Positions 19,729 through 28,583 of a stretch of DNA of 64,000 nucleotides are shown one piece after another. The translations under genes and the position numbers were made by a program. Under the pieces are notes generated by a model, which did no database searches, was not told where the DNA came from, and saw only the letters and a list, made by a program, of their open reading frames with translations. Source of the stretch: Fidelibacterota bacterium. Lineage in GTDB: Bacteria > Fidelibacterota > Marinisomatia > SCGC-AAA003-L08 > TS1B11. The stretch covers positions 558,001 to 622,000 of the forward strand of contig SCKI01000001.1 in assembly GCA_004124295.1 (NCBI GenBank). Reading direction: 5' to 3'. The number at the start of each line of letters is the position of its first letter. Positions within the stretch are counted from its first letter, which is position 1.

Positions 19729-21056
19729 GCAGATGGCGTCCCGTCCGGGCTGTTTGGCTGGCGGCCGGCCTGACCCTCGGCCTGGGGGGCATCGGCGCTT
19801 GCTCCGACAAGGCCGCGCGGGCAGCGGAGACCTCGAGTTTCGTCGTTGAGGGGCTGCAGGTGATCTTCCGCCATACGCCGGGCCGCCAGCATACCGCCTT
19901 TGGTTTTTACCTGGGCGGCGGCAGTACCTATATCGGCAACAACCAGGGGGGCATTGAAGCGTTGCTTTTTCAGGCGGCCCTCCTGGGCACCGCCACCCGC
20001 AGCCGGCAAGCACTCCAGGCCCGGCTGGCATCCTTGGGAGGCCACCTCGAGGCGTTCGCCGGCCGGGACCACTCCGGCCTCATCGGCCTGGCGCCCAATG
20101 AAAATTTCAGCAGCGTCTGGATCCTGTTTACCGACATCCTGGTCCGGCCCAGGCTGGAGAGCGAGGCGATTGAATGGGCCCGCCGGCAGATTATGGCCAG
20201 CCTCGCCCGCATGGCCGAAGAGCCGCACCGGGAAGTGCTGGAGATGGCCTATGATACCTATTACAAAGGGCATGCCTACAGTATGAATCCCCTGGGCACC
20301 GTTGAAACCTTGGGCCGGCTGACCCGCAACGATCTGATCCAGTATTATCGCGAGGACATGACCAAGAACCGGGCCTTGCTGGTAATCGTAGGCGATCTGG
20401 AGGTAAAGGAAGTGACCCGTATGGCCCGGAAATTGGCCCGGGAGGTGCCTCGGGGCCCCGAAATGCTGCTGCCTACCAGCAGCTTTGATGCCGGCCGAAG
20501 CGATGCCACCCTGCTGCGCCGGTCGACGCCGACCCATTTTATTGCCGGCATGTTCGCCGGACCCAGGCCGGGCCACATTGAATACCCGCCCTTCATGGTA
20601 GCCCTGGAGCTGCTGGAGATGCGCCTGTTCGAGCAACTCCGCTCGCGCCGCGGTCTGGCCGACGACCCACGAACCTGGGATGGCGGGCACCTGGCCAACT
20701 ATGGCGGCATCGCCTTTGCGACAACCGATCCGGCGGATGCGACCAAGGTCGTCCGGAGCACGATCGCCGATCTCATTGCGGGTCCTCTTGAGGCCGGGGA
20801 AGTTGACGCCGCCAAGGCGAGGGTTCTCACGGCCCAGCGCATGTCCGGTGGCAGTGTGGTCGAGCAGCTGGCCCAGCTTGCGCGGTGGGGGATTGTGGCT
20901 GAAGATTGGAGACAGCTGGAACAGTTTCCGCCGGAACTGGAGGCCGTCGATGCAACGGATGTGCAGACGGCGATCCGCAAATATATGCGCCGCATCCACT
21001 GGGCCGCGCTGGGCCCCTCCCGCTCCTTGCGCAAAGCGGTCTTTATCGGGCGCTGA
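19725..21056 (+). CDS. M16 family lipoprotein without zinc motif (partner subunit)
   Basis: A 443-residue protein starting at the GTG at 19725, overlapping the preceding stop by four bases. A lipobox (GGIGAC) follows the signal helix, so it is probably lipid-anchored. The M16 fold is visible (FGFYLGGGSTYIGNNQGG, then ALLVIVGDLE), but at the place of HxxEH it reads GGIEALLF, with no zinc-binding histidines. It is therefore expected to be the non-catalytic, substrate-binding half of a pair with the upstream gene. Confidence 0.88.
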   Translation: MSRWRPVRAVWLAAGLTLGLGGIGACSDKAARAAETSSFVVEGLQVIFRHTPGRQHTAFGFYLGGGSTYIGNNQGGIEALLFQAALLGTATRSRQALQARLASLGGHLEAFAGRDHSGLIGLAPNENFSSVWILFTDILVRPRLESEAIEWARRQIMASLARMAEEPHREVLEMAYDTYYKGHAYSMNPLGTVETLGRLTRNDLIQYYREDMTKNRALLVIVGDLEVKEVTRMARKLAREVPRGPEMLLPTSSFDAGRSDATLLRRSTPTHFIAGMFAGPRPGHIEYPPFMVALELLEMRLFEQLRSRRGLADDPRTWDGGHLANYGGIAFATTDPADATKVVRSTIADLIAGPLEAGEVDAAKARVLTAQRMSGGSVVEQLAQLARWGIVAEDWRQLEQFPPELEAVDATDVQTAIRKYMRRIHWAALGPSRSLRKAVFIGR

Positions 21057-21165
21057 CGGCTCCGGCGGGGGCTGCCCCGGGGACGTTTATCTCATAGCGC
21101 GCCATGGCCGGATCGACGGTCTCGGCCCGGCGTGCAGCTCACCGGAAATGTTCCAGGCAGGGCGG

Positions 21166-22221
21166 TCAGGAACCGAGGAGGGTCAGCTGGGCTGGGGTAG
21201 CTGCGCTCAGCCGCCCGATGACGGCTGCGGCCGGGGTCTGCCGGGCCTGCAGGGCAGCCACGAGGGCATCGGCCTTGGCCGGCTGCACAGCTATCAGCAG
21301 ACCGCCGGAAGTCTGCGCATCGGCAGCCATCAGGCGCTCGTGATCGGCCAGCTCCCCCGTGACCGTCAGGACCGGCTCGACATGCTTCAGATTACGCTTC
21401 GTGCCGCCGGGCGCCAGACCGGCTTTGACCAGTTCGACGACGCCGGGCAGGAACGGCAGCGCGGCAAAAGCGATCTCCGCCGAAACGTCGCTGGCCCGGC
21501 ACATCTCCAGCAGATGGCCGAGCAGGCCGTAGCCGGTGACGTCCGTCATGGCATGCACGCCGACCTCCAGCGCCGCCTCCGAGGCTGCCTTGTTGAGGAC
21601 GCACATGGTTTCGGAGGCCGCGGCCAGCGCCTCAGCGGGCGCCTGGCCCTGTTTAATCGCCGTGGCAATGATACCGGTGCCCAGTGGCTTGGTCAGTATC
21701 AACCGGTCGCCGGCCCGGGCGGTGCTGTTGCGGAGCAGCTGCCGCTCCTCTACCTCGCCGGTGACAACCAGGCCGTACTTCGGTTCCGGATCGTCAACCG
21801 GGTGGCCGCCGATGACATGGATGCCGGCCTCGTGGACCTTGTCGATTCCGCCGGCCAGAATGGTGGAAAGGGTATCGAGGGGCAGCTCATCCCTGGGGAA
21901 GCCGACGATGTTCAGGGCAAAGAGGGGCCGGCCCCCCATGGCGTAGATATCGGAGAGGGCGTTGGCGGCGGCAATCTGGCCGAACGTGAAGGGATCGTCC
22001 ACGACAGGGGTGATAAAATCGACACTCTGCAACAGGATCCGGCCCGCAGTGTCTCCTTCGAGGCGCACGGCGGCGGCATCATCGGCAGTGTCGAAACCGA
22101 TGAGGATGTTGGGGTCGTCCCCCAGCCGAGGTAATCGGCCCAGAACCTGGGCCAGCTCGTCAGGGCCGAGCTTGCAGGCTCAGCCGGAGCCGTGGCTGAA
22201 CTGTGTCAGGCGCTTATGCAT
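21166..22221 (-). CDS. selD: Selenophosphate synthase, selenocysteine-containing (UGA at codon 14)
   Basis: Makes selenophosphate from selenide and ATP, the Se donor for selenocysteine and selenouridine. A conventional reading starts at the GTG at 22068 and lacks the catalytic N-terminus. Continuing upstream in the same frame to the ATG at 22221 gives MHKRLTQFSHGSG, an in-frame TGA at 22182-22180, then ACKLGPDELAQVL, which aligns with the LTQYSHGAGCGCK start of E. coli SelD with Sec at the catalytic cysteine. K17 is the conserved lysine. Total length with Sec is 351 residues, matching the usual ~347. Later motifs DFITPVVDDP and ANALSDIYAMGG are typical. Convergent with the M16 genes and divergent from korA. 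Confidence 0.93.
22137..22153 (-). promoter_or_regulatory. Putative bacterial SECIS hairpin in selD
   Basis: Downstream of the UGA on the mRNA strand, GGCCCAGGTTCTGGGCC forms a 7-bp stem with a GTT loop, or a 5-bp stem with an AGGUUCU loop resembling the AGGUCU apical loop of the E. coli fdhF SECIS. The loop lies about 33 bases after the UGA, inside the range usual for bacterial SECIS elements as I recall it. Function is inferred. Confidence 0.6.
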
Positions 22222-22462
22222 GGGCCGAATTTAGGGTGCCGGCGCAGGGCCGGGCACGGTTTAGGGAGCCGCCGGCTGGGAGAGGGCGCAAGGGACCGCC
22301 AGCGCATTCCGAATCTCCTTGCGGCAGGGCGAAAATTCGTACCGTCCCGGTTTCGCTGAGAGGTAACTTCGCAGCGTACGGCCCCGCACGGGATTCGGTT
22401 CCCTGGGGCCTTTGAACGTAGCCATTTGGAACATAGCCATTAGTGACAGGTGCCAATAGACC
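22222..22462. other. Divergent intergenic region selD / korA
   Basis: 241 bases with the promoters of both divergent genes somewhere within. A short imperfect direct repeat (GTAGCCATTTGG and CATAGCCATTAG) lies 22-50 bases before korA. No riboswitch-like structure or reading frame stands out. Confidence 0.4.
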
Positions 22463-24340
22463 ATGAGTGAGACCAAAAAGGGTCCCCAAAAACCAGTCGA
22501 AACAGTGGAGCGGGTCACGATCCGCTTCGCCGGTGATTCCGGAGACGGCATGCAGCTCACCGGCAGTCAGTTTAGCGAGACCACGGCCGTGTTTGGCAAC
22601 GACCTGGCCACGCAGCCCGACTATCCGGCGGAAATACGCGCCCCTGCCGGGTCCCTGGCGGGCGTGAGCTCCTTTCAGATACAGTTTTCAAGCAAGGACA
22701 TCCAGACCCCCGGCGACCAGCCGGATGTGCTGGTGGCCATGAACCCGGCGGCGCTGAAGGTGCATCTACCCGACCTGCGTAAAAACGGGATGGTGATTGC
22801 CAACTCGGCCAATTTCACCAAGCGGAACCTGCAGCTGGCCGGCTGGGAATCGAACCCCCTGGAAGATGAAAAGCTGTTTGCCGACTACCAGCTCGTGGAT
22901 GTGGATATGACACGGCTGGTCTCCACGGCGGTGGAAGATCTTAATATGCCCAACAAGTTGGTGGCCCGGTCGACCAATATGTTTGCCCTGGGCCTGCTCT
23001 ACTGGCTTTATGGCCGCGGCACGGCCGATACCCGGAAATTCATCGAAACTAAATTCAAGAAGCGCCCCGAGATTGTGGAGGCCAATATCCGGGCCCTGGA
23101 GGCGGGCTACAACTATGGCGACACATTGGAAGCCATTCCTATCAGTTATGTGGTGGCCAAGGCCAAAATGGCCTCAGGCATGTATCGCAACATTATGGGC
23201 AATCAGGCCCTGGCCATGGGTCTGTTGACGGCAGCAGAAAAGGCTGGTCTGCGGATGGTCTATTCCGGTTACCCCATCACACCGGCCAGCGATATTCTGC
23301 ACATGCTGGCTACGTACAAGAATTACGGCGTGGTGACCTTCCAGGCCGAGGATGAAATCTCCGCCATCACCGCGGCCATCGGCGCTTCGTTCACCGGCGC
23401 CCTGGCGGTAACCGGCACCAGCGGTCCCGGCCTTGCCCTGAAGGGCGAGGCCATCGGGCTGGCCGTATCCACGGAACTGCCTCTGGTGATTATCAATGTG
23501 CAGCGGGCGGGCCCCAGTACCGGTCTGCCTACCAAGACCGAGCAGGCCGACCTGAATCAGGCCCTCTACGGCCGCAATGGGGAAGCGCCGGTGGTGGTGC
23601 TCGCACCAGCCACTCCGTCGGACTGCTTTTACATGGCCTTCGAGGCCTGCCGCATCGCCCTGGAGCACATGCTGCCGGTTATTCTCCTTTCGGATGGCTA
23701 CCTGGGTAACGGCTCGGAGCCGTGGAAACTGCCCGATCTTGCCTCCCTGCCCCCTATCCTTAACCATAAGGTGACCGAGTCCAACGGTGATTATCACGCC
23801 TTTGAGATCAAGGACGAGAAGCGGCTGGCCCGGCCCTGGGCAGTTCCGGGTACGCCGGGCCTGGAGCACCGTATCGGCGGGCTGGAGAAGGATGCCATCA
23901 CAGGGAACGTTAACTACGACCCGGACAATCACCAGGCCATGACCATCCGCCGGCAGCAAAAGGTGGAGCGGGTGGCCGATAATATGCCACCGACGGAGCT
24001 GTACGGCGATGATACCGGTGACCTGGTGGTGCTGGGCTGGGGCTCCACCTACGGCGCCATCCGGGCGGCGGTGCAGCGGCTACGGGAGAATGGGCAGAAA
24101 GTGTCGCACCTCCATCTGCGGTATCTGAACCCGCTGCCCAATGACCTGGGCGAGCAGTTGCTGAAATTCCGCAAGGTGATGGTACCGGAGCTCAACATGG
24201 GCCAGTTGGTGCGCATCATCAGGGCCGAATTCCTCATCGATGCCATTCCCGTGAACAAGGTGCTGGGCAAACCGTTTGTACCCAGTGAGATTGAAGAACG
24301 TATCATGACGATATTGAAGGAGAGCAGCGATGCCAACTGA
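22463..24340 (+). CDS. korA: 2-oxoacid:ferredoxin oxidoreductase, fused gamma-alpha subunit (KorA type)
   Basis: 625 residues: an N-terminal gamma domain (about 1-205; IRFAGDSGDGMQLTGSQF) fused to the alpha domain (about 235-625; YSGYPITPASDILH, GTSGPGLALKGEAIG). This is the usual architecture of 2-oxoglutarate:ferredoxin oxidoreductase in FCB bacteria, catalysing 2-oxoglutarate + CoA to succinyl-CoA + CO2 with ferredoxin reduction; the exact 2-oxoacid is inferred. The beta subunit gene overlaps it by 11 bases. With fumC downstream it suggests a ferredoxin-linked TCA cycle segment. Confidence 0.92.
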   Translation: MSETKKGPQKPVETVERVTIRFAGDSGDGMQLTGSQFSETTAVFGNDLATQPDYPAEIRAPAGSLAGVSSFQIQFSSKDIQTPGDQPDVLVAMNPAALKVHLPDLRKNGMVIANSANFTKRNLQLAGWESNPLEDEKLFADYQLVDVDMTRLVSTAVEDLNMPNKLVARSTNMFALGLLYWLYGRGTADTRKFIETKFKKRPEIVEANIRALEAGYNYGDTLEAIPISYVVAKAKMASGMYRNIMGNQALAMGLLTAAEKAGLRMVYSGYPITPASDILHMLATYKNYGVVTFQAEDEISAITAAIGASFTGALAVTGTSGPGLALKGEAIGLAVSTELPLVIINVQRAGPSTGLPTKTEQADLNQALYGRNGEAPVVVLAPATPSDCFYMAFEACRIALEHMLPVILLSDGYLGNGSEPWKLPDLASLPPILNHKVTESNGDYHAFEIKDEKRLARPWAVPGTPGLEHRIGGLEKDAITGNVNYDPDNHQAMTIRRQQKVERVADNMPPTELYGDDTGDLVVLGWGSTYGAIRAAVQRLRENGQKVSHLHLRYLNPLPNDLGEQLLKFRKVMVPELNMGQLVRIIRAEFLIDAIPVNKVLGKPFVPSEIEERIMTILKESSDAN

Positions 24341-25352
24341 TGTTGCGACACCGGCCCTGACCCGGAAGGATTTCACCTCTGACCAGATGGTCCGCTGGTG
24401 TCCGGGCTGCGGCGACTATTCCATCCTGGCCCAGGTCCAGAAAATCTTTCCCGACATGAACCGGCCCAAGGAGGAGTTCGTGTTCATCTCCGGTATCGGC
24501 TGCTCGAGCCGGTTCCCCTACTATATGGATACCTATGGCTTCCACACGATTCACGGCCGGGGTATGTCGGTGGCTACCGGGGTCAAGCTGGCCAATCCAG
24601 GCCTGAGTGTCTGGCTGGTAACCGGCGACGGCGACGGCATGAGCATCGGCGGCAATCACCTGATCCACCTGCTCCGCCGGAACCTGGATATTAACATCCT
24701 GTTGTTCAACAACCGGATTTACGGGCTCACGAAAGGGCAATATTCGCCCACCTCGGAGAAGGGCATGGTGACCAAAAGCACACCCTTCGGCAGCCTGGAC
24801 CACCCCTTCAACCCGCCGGCGCTGGCCCTCGGCGCGGCCGGAACCTTTATCGCCCGGACCCTCGATGTGGACGCCAAGCATATGCAGAAGATGATTGCCG
24901 AAGCGTACCGGCACCAGGGCACATCCTTCCTGGAGATTTACCAGAACTGCCTGATTTTCAACGACAACGCCTTTACGGATTACTCGGACAAGGAGACCAA
25001 GGAGGACCGGCAGCTGCTGCTGGAAGACGGCCAGCCGATGATCTTCGGTAAAGGTGGCAACAAAGGGATACGCTTCGATGGCCACCGGCCACAGGTCGTC
25101 GATCTGGAAAACGGCAAATGGTCCGTTGACGATCTGGCGGTCCACGACAAGTCGGACAAATTGCTGGCCCTCATGCTCAGCGACTTGACCTATCAGTCGG
25201 AGTTTCCCACGCCTTTCGGTGTGCTGTACCAGATCGAAAAACCATGCTATGAAAAACAGGTATATCAGCAGATAGATGACGCCATCTCCAAAATGGGTAA
25301 AGGGGACCTGGAGAAAATGCTGCGGTCGGGCCATACCTGGACCGTCGATTGA
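24330..25352 (+). CDS. korB: 2-oxoacid:ferredoxin oxidoreductase, beta (TPP) subunit
   Basis: 340-residue TPP-binding subunit. MVRWCPGCGDYSIL near the N-terminus carries cluster-ligand cysteines; the TPP/Mg site is GDGDGMSIGGNH with the following NNRIYGLTKGQ. It overlaps korA by 11 bases and is followed after 20 bases by a CBS-domain gene with AGGAGG-like ribosome binding site, so the three form one operon. Partner of KorA in the cytoplasm. Confidence 0.93.
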   Translation: MPTDVATPALTRKDFTSDQMVRWCPGCGDYSILAQVQKIFPDMNRPKEEFVFISGIGCSSRFPYYMDTYGFHTIHGRGMSVATGVKLANPGLSVWLVTGDGDGMSIGGNHLIHLLRRNLDINILLFNNRIYGLTKGQYSPTSEKGMVTKSTPFGSLDHPFNPPALALGAAGTFIARTLDVDAKHMQKMIAEAYRHQGTSFLEIYQNCLIFNDNAFTDYSDKETKEDRQLLLEDGQPMIFGKGGNKGIRFDGHRPQVVDLENGKWSVDDLAVHDKSDKLLALMLSDLTYQSEFPTPFGVLYQIEKPCYEKQVYQQIDDAISKMGKGDLEKMLRSGHTWTVD

Positions 25353-25372
25353 TGGCGTGAAAGGAGGACAGG

Positions 25373-25903
25373 ATGTACGAAGGTCTGGATGACGAATTGC
25401 AACAGATGGAAGAACGCGAACAGGATTCCCCCGAATTGGCCGAAGCGGTCAATCTGGATGATCCCATCAGTTCGTTGAAAATACAGTCGCTGGCGCTGGT
25501 CCATCCCGATACGCCGATGACGGATGCCCTGGATGTGCTTAACCAGCGGAATGTCGGCTGTCTCCTGGTTGAAGAGGGGGGCAAGCTGGTGGGCATTTTC
25601 ACCGAACGTGACGTAATCCGGCGGGTGGTGAACCGGGGCCTGGACTACACCAAGGCCAGCGTGGGCGAGTTTATGACGCCCAATCCCGATACATTGCGCA
25701 TGGATGATCAAATCGCCCATGCCCTGAATCATATGTACGACCGGGGCTACCGCCATGTGCCTATCGTCGATTCAAGCAGGAAACCGGTTGGTTTTGTCTC
25801 CATTCGCGATATCGTGAATCACCTGGCAGTTTTCTTCAGAAAGGAAATCCTGAACGTACCCCCCAAGCCGGTGCGTTCCATGTCAGACCGCGAAGGGGGC
25901 TAG
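25373..25903 (+). CDS. CBS-domain pair protein
   Basis: A 176-residue protein with two CBS domains (about residues 35-95 and 100-160): DALDVLNQRNVGCLLVEEGG, IFTERDVIRRVV, then MYDRGYRHVPIVD and FVSIRDIVNHL. Such pairs bind adenine nucleotides and report energy state. The acidic N-terminal 30 residues (LQQMEEREQDSPELAEA) are extra. Directly downstream of korAB, so it may sense energy charge for that enzyme; this role is inferred. GGAGG precedes the ATG. Confidence 0.9.
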   Translation: MYEGLDDELQQMEEREQDSPELAEAVNLDDPISSLKIQSLALVHPDTPMTDALDVLNQRNVGCLLVEEGGKLVGIFTERDVIRRVVNRGLDYTKASVGEFMTPNPDTLRMDDQIAHALNHMYDRGYRHVPIVDSSRKPVGFVSIRDIVNHLAVFFRKEILNVPPKPVRSMSDREGG

Positions 25904-25964
25904 TACTCCGTCCCCGCAGCGGGGGACAGCGATGAATTTCCAGCGAGGATAAGGAGGCAGCGCC

Positions 25965-27356
25965 ATGGGGACCCGCCGCGAGCGCGATTCGATGGGGGAG
26001 ATGAGCGTCCCCGACACCGCCTACTACGGCGCCCAGACCCAACGGGCCGTCGAAAATTTTACCGTCAGCGGACTGACCATACCCAGCGGCATGATCCGGG
26101 CCTTGGGGTTGATCAAGAAGGCCGCCGCGCAGGTTAACCTGGCGTTGGGCCTGCTGGACAAGGAGCGCTCGGCCGCCATCGTTGCGGCGGCCCAGGAGGT
26201 CATCGAAGGCCAACTCGACGGCCAGTTTCCCATCGACATTTTCCAGACCGGCTCCGGCACCTCCAGCAACATGAATGCCAACGAAGTGGTGGCCAACCGG
26301 GCCAGCGAGATCATGGGGGGAAAGATCGGCGCCCGGGAGCCGGTGCATCCCAACGATCACGTGAACATGGGCCAGTCCAGCAATGACGTTATCCCCACAG
26401 CCATCCACGTGGCGGCGGCGCTGGCCCTCAATCAACAGCTGCTCCCCGCCCTGAAATCACTCACCGGGGCGCTGCAGAAAAAGGCTGCCGATTTCGACGA
26501 CATCATGAAGATCGGCCGCACCCATCTGCAGGATGCCACGCCCATCCGTCTGGGGCAGGAATTTTCCGGCTATGCGGCCATGTCCGCCAACGGTGTCAGG
26601 CGTTTGGAGCAGGCTGCCCAGGCGCTGCTGCAGCTGGCCCAGGGCGGGACGGCGGTCGGCACCGGTATCAATACCCACGCCGAATTCGGCGCCCGGATGG
26701 CAGCGGCCCTGGCCAAGGAGACCGGACTGGCTTTCCGGGAGGCCGAAAACCATTTCGAGGCCCAGGGATCGGCCGATGCGGCGGTGGAGGTCTCCGGCGC
26801 CCTGAAGTCTGTGGCCGTGAGTCTGAGCAAGATCGCCAACGACATCCGCTGGCTCGGTTCCGGCCCCCGGGCGGGCCTGCGGGAACTCAAGCTGCCGGCG
26901 GTACAACCCGGTTCAAGCATCATGCCGGGGAAAGTGAACCCGGTCATCTGCGAAGCGCTGATCCAGGCTTGCGCCCAGGTCATCGGCAACGATGCGGCGG
27001 TGACGCAAGGGGGTCTGGGCGGGGTCTTCGAACTGAACCTGATGCTGCCCCTGATCGCCCGGAACCTGTTGGAGAGCATCGGCATCCTGGCCGGAGCGGC
27101 GGACATGTTCGAGCACAAGCTTATCGCCGGTCTGGAAGCGGACGAACAAGTGTGCGCCGACTACATCGAAGGGAGCCTGGCCATGAGCACTTCGCTGGCG
27201 CCGGTCATCGGCTATGATGCTGCGGCGGGCATCTCCAAGGAGGCCTTTGCCAGCGGCCGGACGGTCCGTGAGGTGGCCCGGGAAAAACAGGTGCTGCCGG
27301 ATGATGAACTGGACCGGCTGCTTGATCCCCGCAGCATGACCCAGCCCAAGGGCTGA
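25965..27356 (+). CDS. fumC: Fumarate hydratase, class II
   Basis: 463 residues, typical of the iron-independent homotetrameric fumarase that interconverts fumarate and malate. The superfamily signature GSSIMPGKVNP is at residues 316-326, with the mobile-loop serine at 317-318 acting as catalytic acid/base. Other conserved blocks are GSGTSSNMNANEV and GRTHLQDATPI. AAGGAGG at 25951-25957 fixes the ATG at 25965. An intrinsic terminator overlaps its stop codon. Aspartase is a related alternative, but the sequence reads as fumarase throughout. Confidence 0.95.
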   Translation: MGTRRERDSMGEMSVPDTAYYGAQTQRAVENFTVSGLTIPSGMIRALGLIKKAAAQVNLALGLLDKERSAAIVAAAQEVIEGQLDGQFPIDIFQTGSGTSSNMNANEVVANRASEIMGGKIGAREPVHPNDHVNMGQSSNDVIPTAIHVAAALALNQQLLPALKSLTGALQKKAADFDDIMKIGRTHLQDATPIRLGQEFSGYAAMSANGVRRLEQAAQALLQLAQGGTAVGTGINTHAEFGARMAAALAKETGLAFREAENHFEAQGSADAAVEVSGALKSVAVSLSKIANDIRWLGSGPRAGLRELKLPAVQPGSSIMPGKVNPVICEALIQACAQVIGNDAAVTQGGLGGVFELNLMLPLIARNLLESIGILAGAADMFEHKLIAGLEADEQVCADYIEGSLAMSTSLAPVIGYDAAAGISKEAFASGRTVREVAREKQVLPDDELDRLLDPRSMTQPKG

Positions 27357-27361
27357 TTTTT
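27342..27361 (+). terminator. Intrinsic terminator overlapping the fumC stop
   Basis: CAGCC-CAAG-GGCTG forms a 5-bp stem with a four-base loop and is followed by ATTTTT. The stem includes the fumC stop codon. Placed 28 bases before the convergent ABC permease gene ends. Confidence 0.55.
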
Positions 27362-27389
27362 CGCCAGCACTCCGCCGGCCGCCGCTGCC

Positions 27390-28583
27390 CTAGCTGCGGA
27401 AGAGGGTCGCTTCCCGGTTGAACCATTGCGCACAGCCCCACAGACTCAGCCCGGCCAGCAGAAACAGCGACACATAGACCTCCGCCAGGTAGAACGGATT
27501 GATGCTGCCCGCCAGCAGGTCCTTGGTGGCCAGAGCAACGTTGAGGATCGGTACCAGGGCCAGGGTGGCGTTGAGCTCGATACCCGGTATTGTGCCGATG
27601 ACGGCGGGAACTATAATGGCGATATTCAGCGGCGCAATGATGCTCTGGGCTTCCTTGAATGACCGGGCATAAAAGGATAAGCCGAGAATGACGGCCGCAA
27701 AGAAGGCGGAGATGGGCAGGATCAGGGTCAGGATCAGCAGAATCATCTTCGGGCCCAGCATCTCCATGATGACGTCGAATATTTCGGTGGGGATTTCCGG
27801 AAAACTCCGCACGCCCAGGTAAAGCCCGAACATGGCGATCAGGGCGGTGGCCACACCGGCCGCCATGACCACGATAAATTTGCCGAGCACAATCTCGAAC
27901 CTGCCGGCCGGCGTCGAAAGGAGGGTTTCCAGAGTGCCGCGCTCCTTTTCCCCGGCGCCCAGATCGATACCGGGATACATGGCGCCCATGAAGCCGAAAA
28001 TGATGAACATATAGGGCAGGAAACCACCGACCGCACTGGCCAGTTTCTCCTGCATCGAGGCCAGATCGGTGCCGTCCACGGCGATGGGGTCGAACAGGTC
28101 CGGGTCGAGCTGCAAGCGGGCGATGCGCTCTGCAACGAGCCCGGCGGCATAGCCGGTAATCAACCCCTGCATGCGGTCTTCGACAGAGCCAAAGGAGCCG
28201 ACTCCCTTGAAGATGATCTCCACACGGCCCTGTCTATCCCCGGCAATCAGGCGGGCGAAGTCCGGCGGCACAATGACCGCCCCGTCCAGGCGCTCGGCGG
28301 CAATCAGGGCGGCCAGGCTGTCCCGGTGAATCCCCGGCACCAGGGTGACACGGTCATCCTCCTGGAACAGGGCATACAGCGCCGGCGCGACCTCTGCTCC
28401 AACGAAAACGATGCGCTGTTGACGGCTCTCGGCCTGCTCCATCTGGGCGGTCTGCAGCTTGACCATCAGTATGATAATTCCCGGCACCAGAAGCAACGGC
28501 ATGGCGACCATCATCAACAGGGTGCGCCTGTCGCGCATACTGTCGAGCACCTCCTTGCGGATGATGACGACCACCCTGCGCAT
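27390..28583 (-). CDS. ABC exporter permease, NatB / ABC-2 type
   Basis: A 397-residue membrane protein with an N-terminal helix (LLMMVAMPLLLVPGIIIL), a long extracytoplasmic domain (about 45-200) and five or six C-terminal helices, the layout of NatB-like ABC-2 permeases. The motif GERGTLETLL-like EKERGTLETLLSTPAGR lies at about residue 210. Its ATG overlaps the ATPase stop by one base (TGATG). Substrate unknown; NatAB homologues export sodium or peptides. Confidence 0.9.
   Translation of the reverse strand: MRRVVVIIRKEVLDSMRDRRTLLMMVAMPLLLVPGIIILMVKLQTAQMEQAESRQQRIVFVGAEVAPALYALFQEDDRVTLVPGIHRDSLAALIAAERLDGAVIVPPDFARLIAGDRQGRVEIIFKGVGSFGSVEDRMQGLITGYAAGLVAERIARLQLDPDLFDPIAVDGTDLASMQEKLASAVGGFLPYMFIIFGFMGAMYPGIDLGAGEKERGTLETLLSTPAGRFEIVLGKFIVVMAAGVATALIAMFGLYLGVRSFPEIPTEIFDVIMEMLGPKMILLILTLILPISAFFAAVILGLSFYARSFKEAQSIIAPLNIAIIVPAVIGTIPGIELNATLALVPILNVALATKDLLAGSINPFYLAEVYVSLFLLAGLSLWGCAQWFNREATLFRS

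Noticed and set aside
21077-21136. 20-residue minus-strand frame MARYEINVPGAAPAGAVSAR after selD
   Set aside because: Too short, no ribosome binding site, no coupling to selD and no recognisable character.
21166-21168. The TGA ending selD as a second selenocysteine
   Set aside because: The read-through gives only a short unrelated stretch before the next TGA, and SelD length already fits the family with termination here.
25910-25927. GTCCCC hairpin after the CBS gene as a terminator
   Set aside because: The stem is plausible but no T run follows, and fumC begins 38 bases later, so it may not terminate.
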